The position numbers were made by a program, and so were the translations under genes. A stretch of DNA of 64,000 nt from CAUZWH01 sp965224275 (GTDB taxonomy: Bacteria; Pseudomonadota; Alphaproteobacteria; SHVV01), in assembly GCA_965224275.1 (NCBI GenBank), contig CBDCYR010000008.1, forward strand, positions 62,001 through 126,000, read 5' to 3'. The notes beneath the pieces are model-generated. The model ran no database searches, was not told the DNA's origin, and saw only the letters and a program-made list of their open reading frames with translations. The stretch's first letter is position 1, and each line of letters starts with the position of its first letter. Shown piece after piece: positions 26,321 through 34,913 of this stretch.

Positions 26321-27310
26321 TCAGTGCGGGGCGTTGAGGACGGTTGCGAGGTTGTCGCCTAGAATCGCGCTGGCGGCTTGTGTCTCCAAATTCCGAACCG
26401 TGGGAATAGCCATCTCCCCTTTGGGGTCGGCGATTTCGAAGGGCTCGTCGGATCCGTAGACCACCCGATCGGCGCCGACTGTTTCGATCAGGAATCGCAG
26501 CATCTCCGGGGCGCCTACAGCCGTATCGAAAAACAGTTGCCGATAATAGGAGCTCGGCGCCCGGGAAATATTCTTGTGGCAGTCCTCGTTCCTCTCAAAT
26601 TTGGGCGCCGTGTAGCCAAGATCGATACGACCGCGCATAAAAACCAGGTTGCCCCCGCCATGGGCCAGCGCCAGATGAAGATCGGGGTGTCGTTCGAACA
26701 CGCCGCCGTAGATCATCCGAGTGACCGCAAGCGTCGTTTCGTTGGGCCAGGCGAGCACGGTGTTTAACGTGTAGTCGCCCCAGCGCTCGAGCTTGTCGGC
26801 ACTGGTCGGGTGCATGAACACGATGAGTTGTCGTTTCTCCATCAAGCTGAACAGTGGATCGAGCGAGGGGTCGTCGAGCGGCCGGTCGGCGCCGTAAGTC
26901 CCGATTTGCACACCGACAAAACCATGTTCGTCCAGGGCGCGATCGAGTTCGTCCACCACACGATCGGGCTCGCCCAAACTTAGCGTCGCTAAACCTCTAA
27001 AACGTCCCTGTGACTGTGCCACCGACTCCGCCGTGCTCTGATTGAGCCGACGAGCCCAATCGACGTCGGGCGCGCCACCCGGCCACGAGATTAAGGTTGG
27101 AACCGGGGACACCAATTGAGCGTCGACGCCGCGCGATGCGAGACCTTCGACCCGTTTCTCAAAATGATAAATGGGTGGATCGAATGGGCCATACCCCGGA
27201 ACGAGGTAAGTGAAGCCATCGTCCATCAATTCGATCCCAAACGTTTTTTCGCGGGCAAGCCCCGCCATGAATGCGTTGCTCAAGACGTGGGCGTGAACAT
27301 CGATGATCAT
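26321..27310 (-). CDS. Amidohydrolase, ACMSD-like (amidohydro_2) family
   Basis: A 329-residue metal-dependent hydrolase or decarboxylase. The HxH metal motif opens the protein (IIDVHAHVL), further ligands lie in FMHPTSAD and LALAHGGGNL, and the closing Asp is in VVYGSDEPFE. The family includes aminocarboxymuconate-semialdehyde decarboxylase and various ring-acid decarboxylases and lactone hydrolases. The frame is open upstream to 27484, but the ATG at 27310 places the HxH motif where it belongs. It lies upstream of the BesD-like and DddP-like genes on the same strand and is likely co-transcribed. Substrate unknown. Confidence 0.85.
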   Translation of the reverse strand: MIIDVHAHVLSNAFMAGLAREKTFGIELMDDGFTYLVPGYGPFDPPIYHFEKRVEGLASRGVDAQLVSPVPTLISWPGGAPDVDWARRLNQSTAESVAQSQGRFRGLATLSLGEPDRVVDELDRALDEHGFVGVQIGTYGADRPLDDPSLDPLFSLMEKRQLIVFMHPTSADKLERWGDYTLNTVLAWPNETTLAVTRMIYGGVFERHPDLHLALAHGGGNLVFMRGRIDLGYTAPKFERNEDCHKNISRAPSSYYRQLFFDTAVGAPEMLRFLIETVGADRVVYGSDEPFEIADPKGEMAIPTVRNLETQAASAILGDNLATVLNAPH

Positions 27311-27365
27311 CGTCGGCTCCCGGTACTTGTTCCCTCCCAGCCTAGGGGACGATCCAACACTTTGC

Positions 27366-28289
27366 CTAGCCCGATCCCGAGCGTGGCGATGGTTTCGCCG
27401 GCCGTTGCCCGCGCTGCGCGACAAACAGTCCCACCAGAATAAGCAATCCCGCCGCTCCTTGCGCAAGTGAGAGCGCTTCGTCAAACAAGATCCACCCGTA
27501 GGCCGAGGAGAACACCGGCACGATCAGTAGGGCGGTGGCACTAATCGAAGCCGGCAGGCGCCCTGTGGCGAAGGTGTAGATCGACAGACCGATCACGTTG
27601 ATGGTGATTGCATAGCCGCCGAGCAGCCCCCAGCCAGCCGCGGTCTCTGGAAAGACAACACCGTCCTCCAGCAAAACACTCGCCAGCAACATCATCGGAC
27701 ACGCAAGGCCCATATTCCAAACCATCGTGACGGGTGTCGAGTAGCTGCCGCGTTGATTCTTGAGGCATAAAACCCATAGCGCGAAGAAGAACGCGCCGAG
27801 CAAAGCCAGGCCATCGCCGAGTGTAACAACGCCGAACTCTCCGGCCCCCTCGCGAACCAGCAGGCCGGTTCCCACGAGCGCCAGGATCAAACCGATTATG
27901 AAAACCGGGGTGATTCGCTCGCGGAACAGGAAATAGGCGCCAAAGGCCACCACGATCGGATGCAGATTTGAGATCAATACCGCATTGGCGATCGATGTCA
28001 TTAACACTGCGCTCTGCCAGGCGAGGACGTTGAGCGTCAGCATTAGAGCGGCAAACAACATCCATAGGAATTCGCGTCGGTTTGTGAGTGCGACCCGCAC
28101 TTGATTGCGGCGCGAAGCCAGCGCGATCCACGCGAGCATGAAAGGAACGGTGATCAGAAAACGCCAAAATCCGGTTGCGGCGGGCCCGACTTCGCTCAAC
28201 CGGATGAAGACCGCTGTGAACGAAAACAGAAGCGTGGCGAATATCAAGCCGGCATAGGCGATGCGCTCGGATCTGCTGTTATCGGACAC
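27366..28289 (-). CDS. EamA/DMT-superfamily transporter
   Basis: A 307-residue integral membrane protein with about ten hydrophobic spans in two repeats, as in the drug/metabolite transporter (EamA, RhaT/YdcZ-like) family. Examples are IAYAGLIFATLLFSFTAVFI at the N-terminus and VVAFGAYFLFRERITPVF ending the first repeat. The short basic C-terminal tail is cytoplasmic by the positive-inside rule. Members export amino acids, purines or other metabolites. It is upstream of the amidohydrolase/oxygenase/DddP-like block, 55 bases before the amidohydrolase start, and could handle a substrate or product of that pathway. Confidence 0.87.
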   Translation of the reverse strand: MSDNSRSERIAYAGLIFATLLFSFTAVFIRLSEVGPAATGFWRFLITVPFMLAWIALASRRNQVRVALTNRREFLWMLFAALMLTLNVLAWQSAVLMTSIANAVLISNLHPIVVAFGAYFLFRERITPVFIIGLILALVGTGLLVREGAGEFGVVTLGDGLALLGAFFFALWVLCLKNQRGSYSTPVTMVWNMGLACPMMLLASVLLEDGVVFPETAAGWGLLGGYAITINVIGLSIYTFATGRLPASISATALLIVPVFSSAYGWILFDEALSLAQGAAGLLILVGLFVAQRGQRPAKPSPRSGSG

Positions 28290-28485
28290 TGGTATTAAGT
28301 TCCGCTATTCCGCGGGCGAGGCGACGCGATCATAGGCTTTTTACCAGGCAACCCTTGAGATTGACGCAGATATAAGCAAAATACGCCGTCTGGGAGGTAC
28401 CGGCTGATGCAACCCAGTTGCACGCAGCCCGTGCCGACTATTAACGCACTCATCGGGTGTCTATAGAGAACTAAGGGAGGTTCAC

Positions 28486-29664
28486 ATGTTTAAAGGGCTA
28501 ACTGCGATCGCCGCGGTAGCTGGCGCGGTTGCCATGTTATCGGGGATCGCGCAAGCGGCCGATGTCAAAGTCGGCTATTCGATTTCGCGCACTGGCTTTC
28601 TTGCCTCTGCCGTTTCCGTTCAAGAACAGGCCTATATCCTGTGGAGAGAGCAGGTCAATGCACGTGGCGGCCTCAACATCGGTGGAAAAGAGAAGCGTAA
28701 GATCGCGGAATTTGTTTCCTATGACGATCAGACGGACGCCGGAAAAATCCCGCAAATATATGAAAAACTGATTGGCGACGATAACGTCGACTTGTTGCTC
28801 GCGCCTTATGCCACTTTCTTACACGTGGCGATCACCGGTGTGGTCGAAAAGAACAAATTCCCGTTGGTCGGCAACACCGCCTCGTCGGTATTGATCCGCG
28901 ATCTCAACGCTAAGTACATGTTCTTTACGGAAATCCTGCCTGACGAGTATTCCGCAGTAGTCGTCAATTTCTTGAAATCGCAAGGATTGAAGCGCGCTGC
29001 GCTTCTTACTTTGCAAACCTCCTTTAATCTGGAGATGAAGAAATACACCAAACCGTTGCTGGAAAAGGCAGGTATCGAAGTCGTAATCGATCAGGAATAT
29101 CCTTTTGAGATCAAAGACTTCACGTCGATTATCACTGGGATCAAGCAATCCAACGTCGATACTGTGATTGGCTACACCTATCCGGCCGATTCGATCATGT
29201 ATATGGATAAAGCACGCGAACTGAACGTCACCGCACCGTTTCAGTTCCTGCTAATTGGCCCATCGATCCCGTTCTTCCATAAGAAATACGGCAAGAACCT
29301 AGACGGCATGGTGTCGGTCGGTCATTGGGCACCAAATGCAGGGTTCACAGGCGGACAGGCCTTTCACGATGCCTATTCGAAGCGGTGGAAAGAGAAGCCG
29401 GATTATCTGGATAGCGTCATCGCGTACGTGAGTGTCCAAATTCTGGAAGAGGCGGTTGCCAAAGGAGGGCTCGACAAGGAAAAGCTCCGCGAAGCAATCG
29501 CGGGCGGTGACTTTGATACCATCATGGGCCAGGTCAAGTTCAAGAATAACAACAACGTGACCACTTCGCCTGGGTTGCTCCAGTACCAAAACGGTCTCAA
29601 CGAGATCATTTGGCCGCCAGCGATTGCCACGGCAAAGTTCATCACGAAGCCGGCCTGGCAATAG
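28486..29664 (+). CDS. Liv-type ABC substrate-binding protein, tandem copy 1
   Basis: A 392-residue exported Peripla_BP_6 protein. A signal peptide is present (AAVAGAVAMLSGIAQA), then VKVGYSISRTGFLASA and YDDQTDAGKIPQIYEKLI, typical of amide/urea/branched-chain ligand receptors. A strong ribosome-binding site (GGGAGG) precedes the ATG. It is clearly paralogous to the next gene throughout. No permease or ATPase gene is nearby, so it must work with components encoded elsewhere, perhaps the livHMGF set at 6187-9603, though that is a guess. A hairpin terminator follows. Confidence 0.88.
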   Translation: MFKGLTAIAAVAGAVAMLSGIAQAADVKVGYSISRTGFLASAVSVQEQAYILWREQVNARGGLNIGGKEKRKIAEFVSYDDQTDAGKIPQIYEKLIGDDNVDLLLAPYATFLHVAITGVVEKNKFPLVGNTASSVLIRDLNAKYMFFTEILPDEYSAVVVNFLKSQGLKRAALLTLQTSFNLEMKKYTKPLLEKAGIEVVIDQEYPFEIKDFTSIITGIKQSNVDTVIGYTYPADSIMYMDKARELNVTAPFQFLLIGPSIPFFHKKYGKNLDGMVSVGHWAPNAGFTGGQAFHDAYSKRWKEKPDYLDSVIAYVSVQILEEAVAKGGLDKEKLREAIAGGDFDTIMGQVKFKNNNNVTTSPGLLQYQNGLNEIIWPPAIATAKFITKPAWQ

Positions 29665-29686
29665 TTTTCTAGTTCAAGCCTGTTTG

Positions 29687-29715
29687 CGGCCGACCCTCGG
29701 GTCGGCCGTTTTTTT
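29687..29715 (+). terminator. Rho-independent terminator between the tandem binding-protein genes
   Basis: CGGCCGACC at 29687 pairs with GGTCGGCCG ending at 29708 around a four-base loop, followed by at least seven T. The two tandem genes are therefore likely separate transcription units. Confidence 0.92.
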
Positions 29716-29791
29716 GTGATTGGCTGAGAGAACCACTAAGCTTGGATCGACGCTTCCGCCAAGGACGCAAGCGCTTTCATAGGAGGAAAGC

Positions 29792-30979
29792 ATGATCACA
29801 CGATTAATTTCAGTTTTGGGACTGATTTTTGCTGTCGGGTTGGGCAGCGCTGCCGACGCAGCAGATCCAATCCGCATCGGTTTCTCGATCGGAAGAACCG
29901 GAATTCTTGCCGGCGCGTGTCCGGTGCAGAGCGAGGCCTACGAATTGTGGAGGGATCAAGTTAACGCGCGCGGCGGCCTCGATATCGGCGGTAAAGAGAA
30001 ACGGATGATCGAGTTCGTTGTCTACGACGATCAATCGGATGCCTCGAAAGCCGTACAGATTTACGACAAGCTCATCACCGACGATAATGTCGATCTTCTT
30101 TTGGCACCATGCGCGACGTACATCCACGTCGCGATCGTTCCGGTGCTCGAACGCAATGGCTTTCCGGTCGTCGGCAACACCTCGATCTCCGCGATGGTGC
30201 GGGACCTCAAAGCGAAGAACATGTTCTTCGTCTACCCACTACCTGATCAAATGAGCGAGTCGCTTGCGGAATTACTGGTGTCGCAGAACGTCAAGACGGT
30301 AGCGCTCACAGCGCTACAGCTGACGTTCTCGTTGGAAGCAAAGAAATTTCTGCTTCCTGAGCTTAAGAAACGTGGCATTAAGGTCATTTTCGATCAGGAG
30401 TATCCGCCCGATCTCAAGGATATGACGACGATTATCGCCGGGATGAAACGCGCGAACCCCGATGCGGTATTGGCGTTGACCTACCCGTCGGATTCGCTTT
30501 TGTACATGACGGCGGCGCGTGAGCAGTCGCTCAATCCGAAATTCCAACTGGTTATTCTTGGCCCGTCGCACCCGTTCTTCCTCGACAAGTTCGGCGCGAA
30601 CGCGGAAGGCATTATTTCGCTTGGTATGTACAACCAAAACAATCCCAACTGGCCGCGAGCGAAGCCCTTCTACGATGCCCACGTCAAAAAATACAACAAG
30701 CCGCCGGACGTGGTCGATACGGTTGTCGCCTACGCATCGGTCGAAGTTCTTGAGCAGGCGGTGGCCAAAGCTGGGATCGATCGAGATAAGTTGCGTGGGG
30801 CGCTGCAAACGATGCGCTTCGAGACCATCCTGGGTCCGACCAAGTTCGATGAAACCAACAATAACGTTTTGTTGCCTGCAGGCTGGGTGCAGGTTCAAAA
30901 CGGTGTGAACGAGGTTATTTGGCCGCCCTCGATTGCCACCTCAAAGTTCCAAGCCAAACCCAATTGGAAAATGAACTGA
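29792..30979 (+). CDS. Liv-type ABC substrate-binding protein, tandem copy 2
   Basis: A 395-residue exported Peripla_BP_6 protein with signal peptide (SVLGLIFAVGLGSAADA) and mature start IRIGFSIGRTGILAGACPVQ. It parallels copy 1 along its length (both have ARGG-x-x-IGGKEKR, YDDQ and INEVIWPPSIAT-like endings), so it arose by duplication. Differences in the first-domain pocket (GILAGACPV against GFLASAVSV) may change ligand choice. AGGAGG lies just before the ATG. It precedes an ACMSD-type amidohydrolase gene, from which a hairpin separates it. Confidence 0.88.
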   Translation: MITRLISVLGLIFAVGLGSAADAADPIRIGFSIGRTGILAGACPVQSEAYELWRDQVNARGGLDIGGKEKRMIEFVVYDDQSDASKAVQIYDKLITDDNVDLLLAPCATYIHVAIVPVLERNGFPVVGNTSISAMVRDLKAKNMFFVYPLPDQMSESLAELLVSQNVKTVALTALQLTFSLEAKKFLLPELKKRGIKVIFDQEYPPDLKDMTTIIAGMKRANPDAVLALTYPSDSLLYMTAAREQSLNPKFQLVILGPSHPFFLDKFGANAEGIISLGMYNQNNPNWPRAKPFYDAHVKKYNKPPDVVDTVVAYASVEVLEQAVAKAGIDRDKLRGALQTMRFETILGPTKFDETNNNVLLPAGWVQVQNGVNEVIWPPSIATSKFQAKPNWKMN

Positions 30980-31000
30980 GGCGGGGTTACGAACGATTTC

Positions 31001-31037
31001 GGGCCGGCATTTCTTTGCACTTGCCGGCCTTTTCTTT
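31001..31037 (+). terminator. Terminator after tandem binding protein copy 2
   Basis: GGGCCGGCA at 31001 and TGCCGGCC at 31022 form a stem around a loop of about twelve bases, followed by TTTTCTTT. A moderate intrinsic terminator. Confidence 0.75.
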
Positions 31038-31144
31038 GCGTATCAGCCTATCGGCGCAGGCCTGTTTATGTCGCCAGCAATTGCGAGTCCTGCTAGTTTG
31101 CGACCCAGAATTTGAAGAAATAGATCCAACACGAGGAGGTAGCG

Positions 31145-32311
31145 ATGAGCGGACTGAAATACGTAGTATCCGCCGATTCTCACATCATGGAGCCGTTCGA
31201 CCTGTGGACCAAGGCGCTCGGCGACAAGCACGGCGAGACCTTGCCGCAAGTCGTGAACGAATACCGGGGTGAGAAGACCAAGTTCTATTTCACCGGCTAC
31301 GAGTACATCAAAATCGGCGATTTCGAGCCGGTCAACACGGCCGATTCGGCTTCGGGTTCTCAATCTCTTGAGGAAGAGATGCTCGATAAGGTCGATCGCA
31401 CCAATGAAGACCCCGACCTGCGCCTCGAGCTCATGGACCACGACGGCGTTTCAGCCGAGATCGTTAACCCGACTTATCTCCTCTACACGATGAGAACTCC
31501 TAACAAAGTCGAAATGGTTAAAGACTGTTGCACGGTCTATAACGACTACATCGCCGACTATGTAAGCACCAATCCGACGCGCATGCTGGGCACCTCGATG
31601 ATCGATATGGAAGATATCGATTGGGCGGTCAGTGAGCTGGAGCGCACGCGCAAGAGAAACCTCCGCACGGTGATTATCAACACCGATGTACGTGACGGTA
31701 TGCCGCCTTACCGCGACAAAGCGTACGACCGCTTCTGGGCGGCCGCGCAGGATCTCGAAGTCCCGGTCACGCTGCATATCATCACCGGTAAGGAACAAGA
31801 CCCCTATACCCTGCAGGGCGAGGACCGCGGCGAAGTCGCGCAGAGTCTGATCCGGGTGCTGTCCGATGTCGGACCGGTTCTGGCCAACGAGTTCATTTTC
31901 GGCGGTATCTTCGATCGCTTTCCGAACCTGCAAATCATCCTCGGAGAGTACGAGATTTCGTGGATACCGTGGTTTGTGTTCCGTTGCCGCCAGCTCGAGG
32001 GTGCGATCGGTCAATCGATGGACATGGTGCCGCCGAAACGGTCGGTCGACGAGGTCATGTACAACAATGTCTGGCACGGTGTTGTCGACGATGAATATTT
32101 CGACCGCGCTTACGACGTGGCTGGCCCCAAGCGCATCATGTGGGGATCCGACTTCCCGCACCCGCGCAACACGTTTCCCAATACCCACGACGTGTTGGAT
32201 CGTGTTTTCGCGAACGTGCCTGAAGACGTCAAAATCGACGTTGCCGGGTTAAACTGCGCCCGGCTCTTCGACCTCGAGGTTCCGTCCGAGGTAGCTGCTG
32301 CTGCGGAGTAG
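31145..32311 (+). CDS. Amidohydrolase, ACMSD-like, with Asp-x-His metal motif
   Basis: A 388-residue amidohydro_2 protein. The N-terminal metal motif reads SADSHIMEP (Asp-x-His rather than the classic His-x-His), with further ligand candidates in VTLHIITG and the final Asp in RIMWGSDFPHPRNTFP. Homologues of this long form usually act on aromatic or carboxylate ring-cleavage products, by decarboxylation or hydrolysis. It has a strong ribosome-binding site (GAGGAGG). It is monocistronic, bounded by terminators on both sides, and converges with the MetE-like pair. Substrate unknown. Confidence 0.84.
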   Translation: MSGLKYVVSADSHIMEPFDLWTKALGDKHGETLPQVVNEYRGEKTKFYFTGYEYIKIGDFEPVNTADSASGSQSLEEEMLDKVDRTNEDPDLRLELMDHDGVSAEIVNPTYLLYTMRTPNKVEMVKDCCTVYNDYIADYVSTNPTRMLGTSMIDMEDIDWAVSELERTRKRNLRTVIINTDVRDGMPPYRDKAYDRFWAAAQDLEVPVTLHIITGKEQDPYTLQGEDRGEVAQSLIRVLSDVGPVLANEFIFGGIFDRFPNLQIILGEYEISWIPWFVFRCRQLEGAIGQSMDMVPPKRSVDEVMYNNVWHGVVDDEYFDRAYDVAGPKRIMWGSDFPHPRNTFPNTHDVLDRVFANVPEDVKIDVAGLNCARLFDLEVPSEVAAAAE

Positions 32312-32325
32312 CCATCCCACCAAAC

Positions 32326-32356
32326 AAAAGCCCCCGCTGCGGCGGGGGCTTTTTTA
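32326..32356 (+). terminator. Strong terminator, probably bidirectional
   Basis: AAAAGCCCCCGC at 32326 and GCGGGGGC with a following T run form a GC-rich hairpin with A run on one side and T run on the other. It can stop the amidohydrolase transcript (plus) and the MetE-like transcript (minus), whose gene ends at 32375. Confidence 0.93.
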
Positions 32357-32374
32357 TCTTTAGCTGCCGTCGGC

Positions 32375-33553
32375 CTAACTGATCGGCAGCAGGGCATAAG
32401 CCGGATTAGTCGCCGGGACCGGGACCTCATCGAGTCCGAGTTCACCGCGAACGATGTTTGCACCCCGGACAATGGCGACCATCTTGTAAAACGCGTGCGC
32501 GCGGCTCATGCCCTCGCGGCCGAATCCGCAATCGGTGCTGAGAATCAACCGCTCGGGTTCGATGTATTGGAGGGCTTTGCGGACCAGTGCGGCGACATCT
32601 TCCGGGCGTTCGACCTGGAGGCGTCGATGGTTGACCACGCCGATGCATACCTTCTTATCCTTGCTTACCAACTTGCCGATGACTTCCAGATCCATGCCGT
32701 CGTTTTCGGCGGCCTCGAATGTCAGCACGTCGACGTCGAGCTGGTCGAGATAGGGTAGTGCCCGCGCATAGCTGAGATCGCTGTGCTCGACGCGCTGGGC
32801 GTAGGGGCTGCCCCAGCAGGCGTGACACCAAACCTCGGTCTTGTCGCGCAGACCTTTGACCTCGGTGTTGAATGCCTCGACATAAAATTCCGGCGTCAGG
32901 ATGGGATCGTCGACAATACCAACCCGGCCATGTATCGCGGGCTCCTCGATCTGTATGACCGGGCACCCGGCGTCAGCGAGATCGTTGTACTCCTGATTCA
33001 ACGCCGTCGAGACGTCCATGATCAGCTCACGACGATCGGTGTAGCGCTGGTTGTCCAGCATGCCTTCAACAAGTCCGCCTGAGATACCGCCGATTTTCAT
33101 CGGCTTGGTGGTCATGGCCTGGGCCGCTTTCCACACCTTGTCGTATTCGAGGTGTCCGCGTTCGACCTTGCCGGTTACGTAAGGCGGCAGCCGCGTTTCG
33201 ACCACCTCGTACATAATATCGCCGGGAATTTTGTCACGCGCAGCCGCCGTTGAGTGATGGGTCATGTGCGGCTCGCAACACCCTTGCAAGCGTTCCAACA
33301 CATAGGCGAACCAGCTGCGGCCGGCGACATCGTTGTCGAATCGCGCATCACCATCGACCAGGATATCGAGGCCGGCGCGGTTCTGGTCGGTGATGTAGGT
33401 TTTGACCGTATCCAGATACTGCTCGCGGTATACGCGATCGGCCATGGCAACCGAAAACGCGCGACCGTCGAGGTCGGCGGTGTACCAGCTTGGCCGCGGC
33501 AACGATCCCGTCACCGTCGTTGCTAGTGGTTTGTCCTTGGTGCCGACGAACAT
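32375..33553 (-). CDS. MetE-like zinc-dependent methyl/alkyl transferase, copy 1
   Basis: A 392-residue protein with the catalytic half of cobalamin-independent methionine synthase only. The zinc site is complete: H244 and C246 (WCHACWG), Glu280 or Glu283 (FEAAEND), and C342 (STDCGFG). TGSLPRP near residue 15 and QIEEPAIH near 201 are the substrate-loop motifs. Full MetE is about 750 residues; this short form is comparable to archaeal or core MetE and to epoxyalkane:coenzyme M transferase. It should activate a thiol on zinc to accept a methyl or alkyl group, but neither donor nor acceptor can be named. A close paralogue lies immediately upstream. Confidence 0.83.
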   Translation of the reverse strand: MFVGTKDKPLATTVTGSLPRPSWYTADLDGRAFSVAMADRVYREQYLDTVKTYITDQNRAGLDILVDGDARFDNDVAGRSWFAYVLERLQGCCEPHMTHHSTAAARDKIPGDIMYEVVETRLPPYVTGKVERGHLEYDKVWKAAQAMTTKPMKIGGISGGLVEGMLDNQRYTDRRELIMDVSTALNQEYNDLADAGCPVIQIEEPAIHGRVGIVDDPILTPEFYVEAFNTEVKGLRDKTEVWCHACWGSPYAQRVEHSDLSYARALPYLDQLDVDVLTFEAAENDGMDLEVIGKLVSKDKKVCIGVVNHRRLQVERPEDVAALVRKALQYIEPERLILSTDCGFGREGMSRAHAFYKMVAIVRGANIVRGELGLDEVPVPATNPAYALLPIS

Positions 33554-33571
33554 TCGACGCCTTCGTATCGA

Positions 33572-34753
33572 CTAGCTGCCGACCGGCAGAAGCGCGAACT
33601 GCGGGTTGGCACCGAGAATCGGCTCTTCGTCAAAACCAAGTTCTTTGCGGACGATGTTGGCGCCCTTTGCGATCGCGACCATTTTGTAGTGAGCGTGCGC
33701 TCGACTCATTCCCTGACGCCCAAATCCGCAGTCGGTGCTGAGGATCAAGCGCTCGGGCTCGATCCACTTCATCGCCTTGCGCACGAGGTCGGCGATTTCT
33801 TCGGGCCGCTCGACCTGAAGTGTTCGGTGGCTGCATACGCCGATCGCGATTTTCTTATCCTTGCTGACGCCCTTGCCGATTATCTCGAAGTCCGCGCCCT
33901 CGTGTTCCTTGCCTTCGAAAGTAAGGACGTCAACGTCGAGCTCGTTGAGATAAGGCAGGGAGGCCTTGTAGCTGATCTTGCCGTGCTCGACGCGTTGCGC
34001 CCACGGGCTGCCCCAACAGGTGTGGCACCACACCTCCGTCTTGTCGCGTAGGCCCTTTACCTCACGGTTGAACGCCTCGACGTAGAAGTCCGGTGTCATG
34101 ATCGGGTCTTCGACGATGCCGGCGGTCTCATGGATGCACGGTTCCTCGATCTGGATTACCGGACAGCCGCAATCGGCGAGATCGTGATACTCGGCGTTGA
34201 ACGCATCGGAGAGATCCATCACCAGCTCGCGGCGGTCGGTGTAGTGCTCATTGTTAACGATCGCTTCGATGATCTGCGCGGAAATGCCACCGAATTTGAC
34301 CGGTTTGTCGGTGAGACCCTGCGCCGCCTTCCACACCCGGTCATATTCCAGCGGGCCGCGGTCGATTTTGTCGATCACACGCGGCGGCAGGCGAGTCTCG
34401 ATCACCTCATACATGATGTCGCCGGGCAATTTGTCGCGGTTCGACGCGATCAACGCGTTACTCATTTCCGGGTCGCCAAGGCCCTTGATCCGCTCGAACA
34501 CATAAGCAAACCAGCCGCGCCCGGCGATGTCATCGTCGAAGCGGGAGTCGCCATCGACCAGCAGATCGATGCCGGAGCGGGTTTGGTCGACGAAGTGGGC
34601 GGCGAGGGTATCGAGATATTGTTCGCGGAAGACGCGATCGGCCATGGCGACCGAAAACGCGCGCCGGTTGAGATTGGCGTTGTACCAACTCGGCCGCGGC
34701 AATCCGCCCGTTGTCGTTGTTAAGAGCGGCTTGTCCTGACTGACGGTAAACAT
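33572..34753 (-). CDS. MetE-like zinc-dependent methyl/alkyl transferase, copy 2
   Basis: A 393-residue paralogue of the downstream gene, aligning almost without gaps. The zinc motifs are WCHTCWG, a Glu in TFEGKEHEG, and STDCGFGRQGMSR. Differences lie around the pocket: QIEEPCIH in place of QIEEPAIH, and FERIKGLGDPEMS where copy 1 has a Cys-Cys and His-rich stretch (GCCEPHMTHH). The frame is open to 34855, but an ATG at 34753 with GGAGGG upstream is the clear start. Its stop lies 18 bases before the copy 1 start, so both are one operon. A heteromer or two substrate variants are possible. Confidence 0.83.
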   Translation of the reverse strand: MFTVSQDKPLLTTTTGGLPRPSWYNANLNRRAFSVAMADRVFREQYLDTLAAHFVDQTRSGIDLLVDGDSRFDDDIAGRGWFAYVFERIKGLGDPEMSNALIASNRDKLPGDIMYEVIETRLPPRVIDKIDRGPLEYDRVWKAAQGLTDKPVKFGGISAQIIEAIVNNEHYTDRRELVMDLSDAFNAEYHDLADCGCPVIQIEEPCIHETAGIVEDPIMTPDFYVEAFNREVKGLRDKTEVWCHTCWGSPWAQRVEHGKISYKASLPYLNELDVDVLTFEGKEHEGADFEIIGKGVSKDKKIAIGVCSHRTLQVERPEEIADLVRKAMKWIEPERLILSTDCGFGRQGMSRAHAHYKMVAIAKGANIVRKELGFDEEPILGANPQFALLPVGS

Positions 34754-34913
34754 CGCAAATCCCTCCGGCCGGGTGGTTTCTTTATGTAGAACCCTGCCCG
34801 AGCAGAGCATCCGCTTCGAGCGGCTGTCAAGCGACGCGGCGGGCTGTGAATTCAACCGGTGTTGCCGTTAAGATCGGCCGTTTCCGACCTCGAACCGCAA
34901 CCTCGGATTACCT

